Assembly (NCBI GenBank): GCA_013815535.1
Contig: JACDGC010000068.1
Span: 1 to 10,901, forward strand
DNA length: 10,901 nt
Direction of reading: 5' to 3'
From: Ktedonobacterales bacterium
Lineage (GTDB): Bacteria > Chloroflexota > Ktedonobacteria > Ktedonobacterales > JACDGC01
The notes under the pieces: model-generated
Database searches by the model: none
What the model saw: the letters and a program-made list of their open reading frames with translations, nothing else
Told to the model about the DNA's origin: nothing
Translations under genes and position numbers: made by a program
Part shown: positions 5,076 to 10,901 of the stretch, piece by piece
Layout of the letters: every line of letters starts with the position of its first letter
Numbering within the stretch: position 1 is the first letter of the stretch

Positions 5076-6212
5076 ATGACCAGGGTTGTGATTGCCATGA
5101 GCGGCGGCGTGGATAGCTCCGTCGCCGCCGCGCTGCTCAAGCAGCAGGGCTATGATGTGATCGGGATTATGCTGCGTCTGTGGTCCGAGCCAGCGGCGCA
5201 TGACGACACCTGCGTCGATCTAGTCAGCGAAAATAAATGCTGCTCCGAAGAATCCGTCTACGACGCGCGGCGCGTGGCCCAGAAGCTCGACATTCCCTTC
5301 TATCTGGTCAATGTCGAAGAACCCTTCCAAAAGACCATCGTTGACTTCTTTTACGACGAATATGCGGCTGGGCGCACGCCCAATCCGTGCTTGCGTTGCA
5401 ACCGCACCATCCGCTTCACCTTGCTGCTGGAGCGCGCCCTGGCACTGGGGGCCGAATATCTGGCGACGGGCCACTATGTGCGGGTGGATGACGATCCCCT
5501 GACGGGCGAGCGCCGCCTGCGCCGCGCGGTGGATCGCCAGAAGGATCAGTCCTACATGTTGCACCTGCTGAACCAACATCAGCTCGCGCACGCGATGTTC
5601 CCCCTGGGCGAGATGACCAAGCCCGAGGTACGCGCCCTGGCGGAAGAGTTTGGTTTGGCGGTGGCGAAGAAGGCCGACAGCCAAGAGATCTGTTTCGTCG
5701 CGGGGAATGACTATCGCGGCTTCGTGCAGCGCTACGCGGACCTGCGCGCGGGGCGCATTTCGGCGGCGGAGGCGAATGTGCCAGGGCTGACCCCCGGCCC
5801 GCTGTTGGCCATGGATGGCGGGGTGCTGGGCGAGCATCGCGGTTTGGCATACTACACCGTGGGGCAGCGCAAGGGCTTGGGCATCACTGCCGCTGAGCCG
5901 TTGCACGTCGTCAAGCTCGATGCCGCGCGCAACGCCGTCATCGTTGGTCCCGCGACTGCGCTGGAAAAGACGACCTTCAGCATCCGTGAGGTCAACTATC
6001 CGCGTGATGTCGTGCCCGGTGCCGCCTTCCCCGCAGCGATCCGCATCCGCTATAAAGCGGCGGAGATTCCCGCCACCGTCACTCCTCTGGGGGATGGTCG
6101 GGCCGAGGTGGCGCTGAGCGTGGCGCAGCGGGCCATCACCCCCGGTCAGGCTGCCGTTGGGTATGGTGGTCTCACGGGCGACGAGGTGCTGGTCGGCGGC
6201 ACCATCGAATAA
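5076..6212 (+). CDS. mnmA: tRNA-specific 2-thiouridylase MnmA
   Basis: This 378-residue enzyme adenylates U34 of the Lys, Glu and Gln tRNAs and inserts sulfur to give 2-thiouridine. The N-terminal PP-loop is AMSGGVDSS (7-15). The catalytic residues are C105 in NPCLRCN and C206 in DSQEICFV, with TGHY (131-134) and the tRNA-contacting KDQSYML (156-162) between them. The central and C-terminal beta domains are present (GEHRGLAYYTVGQRKGLGI; YKAAEIPATV). Residues 53-58 (NKCCSE) form the CC-containing insert of the longer MnmA variant found in many phyla. Full length, no damage. The ribosome-binding site is weak (GAG about 5 nt before ATG 5076). It lies 95 nt behind rimI, close to the t6A genes. 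Confidence 0.97.
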   Translation: MTRVVIAMSGGVDSSVAAALLKQQGYDVIGIMLRLWSEPAAHDDTCVDLVSENKCCSEESVYDARRVAQKLDIPFYLVNVEEPFQKTIVDFFYDEYAAGRTPNPCLRCNRTIRFTLLLERALALGAEYLATGHYVRVDDDPLTGERRLRRAVDRQKDQSYMLHLLNQHQLAHAMFPLGEMTKPEVRALAEEFGLAVAKKADSQEICFVAGNDYRGFVQRYADLRAGRISAAEANVPGLTPGPLLAMDGGVLGEHRGLAYYTVGQRKGLGITAAEPLHVVKLDAARNAVIVGPATALEKTTFSIREVNYPRDVVPGAAFPAAIRIRYKAAEIPATVTPLGDGRAEVALSVAQRAITPGQAAVGYGGLTGDEVLVGGTIE

Positions 6213-6220
6213 ACAGCTTT

Positions 6221-6265
6221 TGCCAGCCGCATATGCCCTTCGCCTGAATGGGCCTGTAGCTGGCA
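6221..6265 (+). terminator. Nested stem-loop after mnmA, possible terminator
   Basis: TGCCAGC (6221-6227) pairs with GCTGGCA (6259-6265). Inside it GCCC (6235-6238) pairs with GGGC (6250-6253). The structure starts 9 nt after the mnmA stop. There is no U-tract after it, so the terminator role is inferred from position. Confidence 0.35.
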
Positions 6266-6366
6266 GATGAGTTTGTGCAAAGTGTCCATGGTGTCGCCAT
6301 TGGTGGTGGGCTACGTTGATGGGGTGCAATGCAACGGAGAGTTCGCCAACCAGGAGGCCCCCCGCC

Positions 6367-6942
6367 ATGGAACCATTCATTCGCCTCGCCACCGAAGCTG
6401 ATGCCTCTGCCTGCCAAGCCATCTATGCCCCCATTGTGCGTGAGAGCGCGACATCCTTCGAGATCGATCCCCCCACCGTCGCCGAAATGGCGCAACGCAT
6501 CACGAAGACGCTCACACGCTGGCCCTGGCTCGTGTGTGAGCAATCCGCTGAGGTGGTGGGGTATGCCTATGCCAGCCCCCACCGCGAGCGTGCTGCGTAT
6601 CAATGGGCGGTGGATGTCTCGGTGTACGTTCATGACCAACGACGCGGGCAAGGGATCGGGCGGGCGCTCTATACGGCGCTCTTTGCCGCCTTGCGGGCGC
6701 AGGGCTATTACCATGTCCTTGCGGGCATTGCCTTGCCCAACCCAGGCAGCGTCGCCCTACACGAAGCCATGGGGCTGGTGCCACTCGGCGTCTATCGCCA
6801 GGTGGGCTATAAGCTGGGCGCGTGGCATGATGTTGGCTGGTGGCAGGGCGCGTTGCAGCCCTTGCCCGCCCACCCACAGCCGCCGCTCGCCCTCGCCACC
6901 TTGCAACAGCACGCCACCTGGGACGCACTGGGCCTTCGGTGA
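6367..6942 (+). CDS. GNAT N-acetyltransferase, phosphinothricin acetyltransferase family
   Basis: This 191-residue protein has the GNAT fold and reads closely like the Pat/Bar/YwnH branch, which N-acetylates phosphinothricin, methionine sulfoximine or related amino acids. Seen are IRLATEADASACQAIYAPIV (5-24), SATSFEIDPPT (28-37), VVGYAYASPHRERAAYQWAVDVSVYV (63-88), the acetyl-CoA loop QRRGQGIG (91-98), ALPNPGSVALHEAMGLVPLG (122-141), and GYKLGAWHDVGWWQ (147-160). The last motif is the strongest family marker. The real substrate cannot be read from sequence; chromosomal copies like this are often housekeeping amino-acid acetylases. A Pro/Gln-rich tail of about 25 residues follows. AGGAGG (6352-6357), 9 nt upstream, fixes the start. 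The 154-nt gap after mnmA suggests a separate or attenuated unit. Confidence 0.9.
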   Translation: MEPFIRLATEADASACQAIYAPIVRESATSFEIDPPTVAEMAQRITKTLTRWPWLVCEQSAEVVGYAYASPHRERAAYQWAVDVSVYVHDQRRGQGIGRALYTALFAALRAQGYYHVLAGIALPNPGSVALHEAMGLVPLGVYRQVGYKLGAWHDVGWWQGALQPLPAHPQPPLALATLQQHATWDALGLR

Positions 6943-6949
6943 AGGGTCG

Positions 6950-6977
6950 CTGGCACGTTTCCCCAGCACATTATGAT
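6950..6977 (+). promoter_or_regulatory. Candidate promoter for the GlsB-like membrane protein gene
   Basis: CTGGCA (6950-6955, four of six) and TATGAT (6972-6977, five of six) stand 16 bp apart in the gap before the gene at 7091. If used, the following 11-bp inverted repeat lies in the leader. Confidence 0.35.
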
Positions 6978-6988
6978 AAAGTGAAATA

Positions 6989-7030
6989 GCAAAAAGCATC
7001 TCTGCTCTTATGTGCTGGCATGCTTTTTGC
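6989..7030. terminator. 11-bp perfect inverted repeat between the GNAT and GlsB-like genes
   Basis: GCAAAAAGCAT (6989-6999) pairs exactly with ATGCTTTTTGC (7020-7030) over a 20-nt loop. The T5 run inside the 3' arm resembles a terminator for the GNAT gene, whose stop is 46 nt upstream. The long loop and AT-rich arms would also fit a protein-binding operator or a leader RNA element for the next gene. Confidence 0.45.
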
Positions 7031-7090
7031 GTAAATCTGGCCGATACCCTGTCATCATCCAAAGCATCACTTGCATGAGGAGGCACAACC

Positions 7091-7483
7091 ATGTTTCTCG
7101 GCAACGTCACCACGATTCAGCTTTTCCCGACCAGTGGCTTTTTCGATCAACTCTTTCATCAGACCTATGTTCGGATCAACATCCTCGGTTTGATAGCGAA
7201 CGGTGGCTATACCATCACCCTGGCTGGTCTCATCATCATTTTGCTGATCGCGCTCGCGGCGGGGGCGGTTTCTGAAGCACTCGCTGGCGAAAAGATCGGC
7301 ACGAGCATCCTCCCAGCAGTGCTGATCACCCTGTTGGGTGCGTATATCTTCACGGCATACGTCAATCTGCCGACCGAAATCATCATCGAAAACGTGCATG
7401 TCGTGGCGGCACTTCTGGGCGCCATCGTCTTTGGTGTCTTCTGGGTGTTGTTGCGCCGCGCCCGCGCGCCGAAAAAGGCATAG
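7091..7483 (+). CDS. GlsB/YeaQ/YmgE-like small membrane protein
   Basis: This 130-residue protein has three predicted membrane helices (about 41-62, 73-92 and 102-121), an N-terminal region of 40 residues, and a basic end (RRARAPKKA). The pattern of helix 1 ending in a small-residue AAGAVSEAL turn, helix 2 with a Gly-rich start, and helix 3 LLGAIVFGVFWVLLRR resembles the GlsB/YeaQ/YmgE (transglycosylase-associated) family, whose biochemical role is unknown; some members are stress-induced. Family members are usually about 80-90 residues, so the long N-terminus is atypical and the assignment is tentative. The start is certain: GAGGAGG (7077-7083) with a 7-nt spacer. A strong terminator follows 16 nt after the stop, so this is the last gene of its transcript. 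Confidence 0.7.
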   Translation: MFLGNVTTIQLFPTSGFFDQLFHQTYVRINILGLIANGGYTITLAGLIIILLIALAAGAVSEALAGEKIGTSILPAVLITLLGAYIFTAYVNLPTEIIIENVHVVAALLGAIVFGVFWVLLRRARAPKKA

Positions 7484-7499
7484 TTCCAACCACAATGTA

Positions 7500-7538
7500 C
7501 AAAAGGGGGGAGGATGTTGTTCATCCTCCCCCCTTTTG
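7500..7538 (+). terminator. Strong intrinsic terminator after the GlsB-like gene
   Basis: Seventeen perfect base pairs: 7500-7516 (C, AAAA, GGGGGG, AGGATG) with 7522-7538 (CATCCT, CCCCCC, TTTT, G), loop TTGTT. The A-run before and T-run after the GC stem are the classical layout and would work in both directions. It starts 16 nt after the stop codon at 7483. Confidence 0.9.
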
Positions 7539-7604
7539 GTGCTCTTCGCCGCTAAACTCAGCCATATTCGTCGGTCGCTTCTACCATTCTGTCAAGCATT
7601 CGGG

Positions 7605-7610
7605 TACAAT
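7605..7610 (+). promoter_or_regulatory. Candidate -10 box (TACAAT) for the unknown membrane protein gene
   Basis: TACAAT (five of six) lies 96 nt before ATG 7707 and downstream of the strong terminator, so a new promoter is expected around here. No good -35 is visible at standard spacing. Confidence 0.35.
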
Positions 7611-7706
7611 GCCTGTGTGACTGGCTACACATCAACGGTTCGTTTTCAGCAGCAGTCAGTGCCATCATTGATCCTCGCCTTCGTCATGAAAGGAAAATGC
7701 TTCATT

Positions 7707-8993
7707 ATGGCCGAGCCATCCGCCGTTGGGACTGCCAACGTGGTACCGCCAGCGCCCCCAACGACCGACCCTCGCTGGCCTTCGACGCAAATTACTCTGC
7801 CCATCGTGGCGATCTTGGGGTATACAGCGTTTTTTATCAGTGGTTTTGGGGTGGACCTCAAGGGCGCTCAGTCGTTGCCGATCTACATCTTTTTGGGCTT
7901 ATTATTGCTGGCATTGCAGACCATCATCTCCGAGACGCGCACGCCGACGCGCTTCCTTTACGTCCTCTTAACCAGCGGGTTCGCGCTGTTCTACGCAGCC
8001 GAGGTCTATTTCAATCGCGTCGATAATTTCGCGCGGGCCTCGTGGTTTTACTTCACCATCAACGTCTTGTTGGTGATCGTCTTCATCTATGATGCCGTGG
8101 CGCGGCGTTTGCCCGGCCAAGCGCACATCAATGGGCAGCCCATGAGTGCGCGGCAGATGCAACTGAACCCTTTCTCTTTTGCGTCATTCGCGACAGATTT
8201 TGCCGGACTGGCAGTGCTGTTTTACACGACCTACGGCCTGTTGAACCTGATCGCCTCCATCCCCATCGGCCTGGATGGCAACCCGATCGTCATCACCATC
8301 AAGCCCCCGATTGGCAGCGTGTCATCGCTGGCCCAGCTTGATCTGGTGGGTGGCTTCAGCGCGTCGGCGGTGGCGCTGCTGCTGACGGGCATCGTCGGCG
8401 TGCTGGCCGTGGCGGGGCAAAACAACGTCAGCGCGTTCGTGGGCGACGCGGGCAAAATCGCCACCGTGGCGGTCAATCAGGTCTTGCTGTCACTGCGCTT
8501 GGTCTTGGGGCCGCTGGTGTGGCTCATCCCTTCGTTTGCCCTGGCGAACTTTTCGGATGGCTTCGTACAGTATCTCAATAACAATGCCTCGGTCAGAAAT
8601 ACCAGCATTGGCGATCTCTTCAACCCCTTCACAGCATCGGCTGTGAACCACTACCCGCAGGCATTCGAGAATATCGGGTTGCTTTTGCTCGCGGCAGCGG
8701 CAGTGATTTTGGCCGTAGCAGTGGTGGAGCACAACGGGCAAGTCATCCAGCGCACGCTTCGTTTGTTAGGGATCGCGGGCATCACCGTTTCGGTGGTGCT
8801 TTTCCTCTTCATCTTCAGCTTGGCGGCGGTGAACGCGGTGCTGCTGATTTTCAACCCGAGCGCGCGGGCACCCTTCCAGGTTGGCGGCGATACCTTGATC
8901 GCGCTGGGCGCGGCAATCGTGGTCTTCGTCTACACCGCCATCACCAGTCGCGGGCAAGGGCAAAGTGCCCCACCGCCCGCCCCTGCCGCCTAG
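7707..8993 (+). CDS. Polytopic membrane protein of unknown function
   Basis: I do not recognise this 428-residue protein. It has about ten hydrophobic segments (roughly 29-49, 57-74, 82-102, 110-131, 160-184, 212-236, 256-280, 321-341, 351-382, 394-413) between a Pro-rich N-terminal tail (PPAPPTTDPRWP) and a Pro/Ala tail (APPPAPAA). A hydrophilic loop of about 30 residues (132-161) and two extracytoplasmic-looking loops (185-210 and 281-320, Asn-rich) stand out. No transporter signature or catalytic motif is evident and no signal peptide is visible. ATG 7707 is chosen for AAAGGA (7689-7694), 12 nt upstream; ATG 7686 is possible but lacks a ribosome-binding site. It stands between a small GlsB-like membrane protein and an MFS transporter, and a leader hairpin separates it from the latter. 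Confidence 0.85.
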   Translation: MAEPSAVGTANVVPPAPPTTDPRWPSTQITLPIVAILGYTAFFISGFGVDLKGAQSLPIYIFLGLLLLALQTIISETRTPTRFLYVLLTSGFALFYAAEVYFNRVDNFARASWFYFTINVLLVIVFIYDAVARRLPGQAHINGQPMSARQMQLNPFSFASFATDFAGLAVLFYTTYGLLNLIASIPIGLDGNPIVITIKPPIGSVSSLAQLDLVGGFSASAVALLLTGIVGVLAVAGQNNVSAFVGDAGKIATVAVNQVLLSLRLVLGPLVWLIPSFALANFSDGFVQYLNNNASVRNTSIGDLFNPFTASAVNHYPQAFENIGLLLLAAAAVILAVAVVEHNGQVIQRTLRLLGIAGITVSVVLFLFIFSLAAVNAVLLIFNPSARAPFQVGGDTLIALGAAIVVFVYTAITSRGQGQSAPPPAPAA

Positions 8994-9018
8994 GCAATTG
9001 CGCCGGATTTCTCCATTG

Positions 9019-9048
9019 CCCCTTCCTCATCTAGCGAAGAGGAAGGGG
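9019..9048 (+). terminator. 10-bp hairpin between the unknown membrane protein and the MFS gene
   Basis: CCCCTTCCTC (9019-9028) pairs perfectly with GAGGAAGGGG (9039-9048) over a 10-nt loop, 25 nt after the upstream stop. It lacks a U-tract. Termination or attenuation ahead of the transporter is the likely use. Confidence 0.5.
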
Positions 9049-9133
9049 ATCGTGTATGCTAGCCCATACTGTTGCGAAATCGCACGGTCTCCACCCAGCG
9101 CAATGACGCGCGTGATCCCATCCACCACCGTTG

Positions 9134-9139
9134 AAAGGG
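9134..9139 (+). promoter_or_regulatory. Ribosome-binding site deciding the MFS start
   Basis: AAAGGG with an 8-nt spacer points to ATG 9148. The in-frame ATG at 9103 has no Shine-Dalgarno, and the frame open back to 8965 runs across the hairpin and the upstream gene end. Confidence 0.65.
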
Positions 9140-9147
9140 CGCTAACC

Positions 9148-10518
9148 ATGGAGTTCAATCCCGAAGTGATCGGCGGCGTAGCCATCCCGCCGGGCGAGGT
9201 CATCAACGGCGGCCCAGGTGAAGCCGTCATCGAACCCGAACCACTCACCACACGACAATCGCTCGTGTATTCCAGCGGCAACGCTGGCAGCGGTGTCTTC
9301 TATGCCGTGAATCTCTATGCGTTGCCCTTGTTTCTGGCCGCGCTCAACCTGCCAAACGTCTTGATCAACATCCTCAGCAGCACCCATTCCTTTGAGGGCA
9401 CCTTCATTCAGCCCTTGGTGGGGACGTGGAGCGACCGCACGTGGCACGCGCGCTGGGGACGACGCCGCATCTTCATCCTGCGTTTCCTGCCGATCTCCAT
9501 TGCGCTGCTCGCTCTGACGCCGTTCATTCAACCCATCGCGGCACTCATCCCCGGTGTGCCGTTGCTGGCCGTGCAGGCGGCGGTCTTTGTGTGCATCTTC
9601 CTGTTTTCCGTCACCTTCAACATCATGTATGACCCCTATAACGCGCTGCTGGCCGACATCACTCCCCAGCGGCAGCGGGGGAGTCTCAATAGCATTTTCC
9701 AGGCTGTCGGCGCGATTGGGCAGGTGGTGTTCTTGCTGTTGGGCATCGGCCTCGGTTTCGCCGGTGTTGGGGCAGAGCCGCTCTTCGTGGCAGCAGCCAT
9801 CATCATCGCGCTGGTCTTCATCCCCTCAGTGGTGGGCATCCGCGAGCCGCACAATCTGGTGGGCATCAAAGCATCGCACCACTATAGTTTCCGCGATTAT
9901 TGGCACAGCATCAGCGGTGATCGCCAGGTGACGCTCTATTACGCGACCCAGTTGTTGCTCTGGCTGGGGATCAACGCCATCAGCATCAACCTGACGCGCT
10001 TTGGCAAGGACGTGTTGGGGTTGCCCGACGCTTTCACCCTGATCTTGCCGCTGATCTTGCTGCTGACGACCTCGCTGACGTATCTGCCCCTCATCCGCAT
10101 CGTCAATCGCATCAACCTGAAAGTGTTGTTCTTGGGCGGGGTGGTGCTGATGGCTGGCGCCTCGATTGCGGCGATCTTTACCCAGTCGGTGCTGCTCATT
10201 TGCCTCATTTTGGCGGTGGCCGGGGTGGGCAACGCGGCGCAGACCGTCGCCTCGTTCCCCCTGCTCACCCGCGTCGCGTATCCCGACCAGATGGGGCTCT
10301 TCACGGGCATCAATACCGCGACGACCTCGATCTCTGCCCCCTTGTCGGCGATCATCTCTGGTGTGGTCATCGACCGCTTCCACTTCACTGCTCTCTTCCC
10401 ATTGTTGGCGGTGATGTTCTTGTTGGCACTCGTGCCGCTCTTCTTCCTGAATGTCGAGAAGTCGCATGCCGCCCAATTGCTGCGGCAGCGGGCCAGCCCG
10501 ACGCAAGCGAGCACCTAG
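9148..10518 (+). CDS. MFS transporter, GPH/sugar-cation symporter-like
   Basis: This 456-residue protein is a twelve-helix-type major facilitator carrier. After a cytoplasmic N-terminus of about 37 residues, motif A appears between helices 2 and 3 as GTWSDRTWHARWGRRR (92-107). The long spacer between DR and GRRR is the form seen in sucrose/SLC45 and glycoside-pentoside-hexuronide symporters. The helix 4-5 loop carries YNALLADITPQRQRG (164-178), also typical of that branch. A central cytoplasmic loop (about 225-250, REPHNLVGIKASHHYSFRDYW) divides the halves, and the second half has matching hydrophobic segments and ends in a short basic tail. A sugar or glycoside as substrate, driven by H+ or Na+, is inferred; no sugar-hydrolase gene is nearby to support it. 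The gene is intact. Confidence 0.88.
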   Translation: MEFNPEVIGGVAIPPGEVINGGPGEAVIEPEPLTTRQSLVYSSGNAGSGVFYAVNLYALPLFLAALNLPNVLINILSSTHSFEGTFIQPLVGTWSDRTWHARWGRRRIFILRFLPISIALLALTPFIQPIAALIPGVPLLAVQAAVFVCIFLFSVTFNIMYDPYNALLADITPQRQRGSLNSIFQAVGAIGQVVFLLLGIGLGFAGVGAEPLFVAAAIIIALVFIPSVVGIREPHNLVGIKASHHYSFRDYWHSISGDRQVTLYYATQLLLWLGINAISINLTRFGKDVLGLPDAFTLILPLILLLTTSLTYLPLIRIVNRINLKVLFLGGVVLMAGASIAAIFTQSVLLICLILAVAGVGNAAQTVASFPLLTRVAYPDQMGLFTGINTATTSISAPLSAIISGVVIDRFHFTALFPLLAVMFLLALVPLFFLNVEKSHAAQLLRQRASPTQAST

Positions 10519-10624
10519 CGCGAGCGCGCAACCGGGGCCAGCGCATTGCCGATCCGTCGAGCTAGCCATTTGTCCAGGCGTGGCACTAGGCGGATTGGTG
10601 ATGTGTGGGGTCAGGAGGATGCGC

Positions 10625-10666
10625 CATACTATGAGCAGTGACGCGAAGATATCGCGCAGTAGTATG
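10625..10666. repeat. Nested inverted repeat upstream of the protease gene
   Basis: CATACTA (10625-10631) pairs with TAGTATG (10660-10666), and inside it CGCGA (10642-10646) pairs with TCGCG (10652-10656) over a 5-nt loop. It ends 28 nt before the protease start codon, placing it in the promoter or leader. It may be an operator or an RNA hairpin; the arms are short, so chance is not excluded. Confidence 0.35.
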
Positions 10667-10694
10667 CAAGATTCCATTAAGGGAGCACCCTCCA

Positions 10695-10901
10695 ATGACG
10701 ACCCCAACCCCCTCCAACACCTCGTTGACGAACTTTTCTGATGCCCTGGCAGGCGCGGTGGAAACCGCCGCCCAGGCTGTGGTGAGCGTGAACGGACGCC
10801 AGCGCCTTTCTTCCACCGGCGTGCTGTGGCGCGCGGGCATCGTCGTCGCCGCTGACCACACCATCGAGCGCGAAGATGACCTGACCGTGACCCTGCCGGA
10901 T
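10695..10901 (+). CDS. HtrA/S1C-type trypsin-like serine protease (N-terminal part)
   Basis: Only 69 codons are inside the window and the frame is open at the edge. Residues 17-34 (ALAGAVETAAQAVVSVNG) and 39-69 (SSTGVLWRAGIVVAADHTIEREDDLTVTLPD) match the first beta-barrel of HtrA/DegP-like proteases. The ST-GVLW stretch corresponds to the GSG(V/I) segment, and H55 is the expected catalytic His of the His-Asp-Ser triad. The Asp and Ser, and any PDZ domain, would lie downstream. There is no signal peptide or membrane anchor before the protease domain, so the enzyme appears cytoplasmic, unlike classical DegP. AAGGGAG (10679-10685) with a 9-nt spacer supports the start. A leader of about 175 nt separates it from the transporter. 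Confidence 0.85.
   Translation, partial: MTTPTPSNTSLTNFSDALAGAVETAAQAVVSVNGRQRLSSTGVLWRAGIVVAADHTIEREDDLTVTLPD

Noticed and set aside
5220..6422. 400-codon open frame on the minus strand
   Set aside because: It is exactly antisense to mnmA, which has all its catalytic motifs. The frame is open because of GC-rich codon structure, has no family resemblance and no ribosome-binding site.
6329..6976. 215-codon + strand frame overlapping the GNAT gene
   Set aside because: It is out of frame with the GNAT gene, whose motifs and AGGAGG site are clear. The product is Pro/Arg/Ser-rich with no family pattern.
7338..7706. Upstream extension of the unknown membrane protein
   Set aside because: It would run through the end of the GlsB-like gene and the 17-bp terminator. 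The extra sequence is not membrane-like, and AAAGGA before 7707 gives a better start.
8965..9147. Upstream extension of the MFS transporter
   Set aside because: It overlaps the end of the preceding gene and the hairpin 9019-9048; the ribosome-binding site at 9134 supports ATG 9148.
9826..10707. 293-codon open frame on the minus strand
   Set aside because: It is antisense to the MFS transporter and its downstream gap. The translation is low-complexity Gln/Arg/Asp-rich, typical of a shadow of a hydrophobic protein.
1..10901. tRNA, rRNA, CRISPR, insertion sequence or phage features
   Set aside because: I saw no cloverleaf-like segment, no regularly spaced direct repeats, no transposase or integrase motifs and no rRNA-like sequence on either strand.

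Overview
This window comes from a GC-rich bacterium and is densely packed with genes, all of them on the + strand. There are no rRNA or tRNA genes, insertion sequences or CRISPR arrays. The gene set suggests Chloroflexota: a RimI with a large insert beside TsaE/TsaB, a biotin ligase with no DNA-binding domain, a tiny PspC protein, and an HtrA-like protease with no export signal. That placement is inference and a protein search would be needed to confirm it.

Layout. Positions 1-216 hold a 26-bp perfect palindrome and a promoter/leader region with several short hairpins. They lead into a redoxin-fold protein with a CxxC motif (217-771), followed 23 nt later by a catalytic-only biotin-protein ligase (795-1619). 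A roughly 400-bp stretch (1620-2024) has two strong stem-loops but no convincing gene. Next come a 67-residue PspC-domain membrane protein (2025-2228) and the glutaminase subunit of FGAM synthase, purQ (2312-3013).

From purQ the genes are tightly packed. tsaE overlaps the purQ stop, tsaB follows tsaE by 14 nt, and rimI and mnmA come next. TsaE and TsaB belong to the t6A37 tRNA machinery, RimI acetylates protein N-termini and is commonly encoded beside them, and MnmA makes 2-thiouridine at U34. The block 3010-6212 is therefore mainly a translation-fidelity cluster; the other t6A subunits (TsaD, TsaC) are outside the window. A phosphinothricin-type GNAT acetyltransferase (6367-6942) closes this part.

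From about 6950 the content shifts to membrane proteins: a three-helix GlsB/YeaQ/YmgE-like protein (7091-7483) ended by a textbook hairpin terminator (7500-7538); a ten-helix protein of no family I recognise (7707-8993); an MFS/GPH-type transporter with the sugar-symporter form of motif A (9148-10518); and the first 69 codons of an HtrA/S1C-type serine protease cut by the window edge (10695-10901). The transporter and the unknown membrane protein are each preceded by their own leader region, so they are probably separate transcription units or attenuated ones.

Most of the window is ordinary housekeeping sequence. The parts most worth a second look are the unknown 428-residue membrane protein, the structured intergenic region 1620-2024 with a codon-like small reading frame on the minus strand, the structured leaders of several genes, and the apparently cytoplasmic HtrA-like protease.
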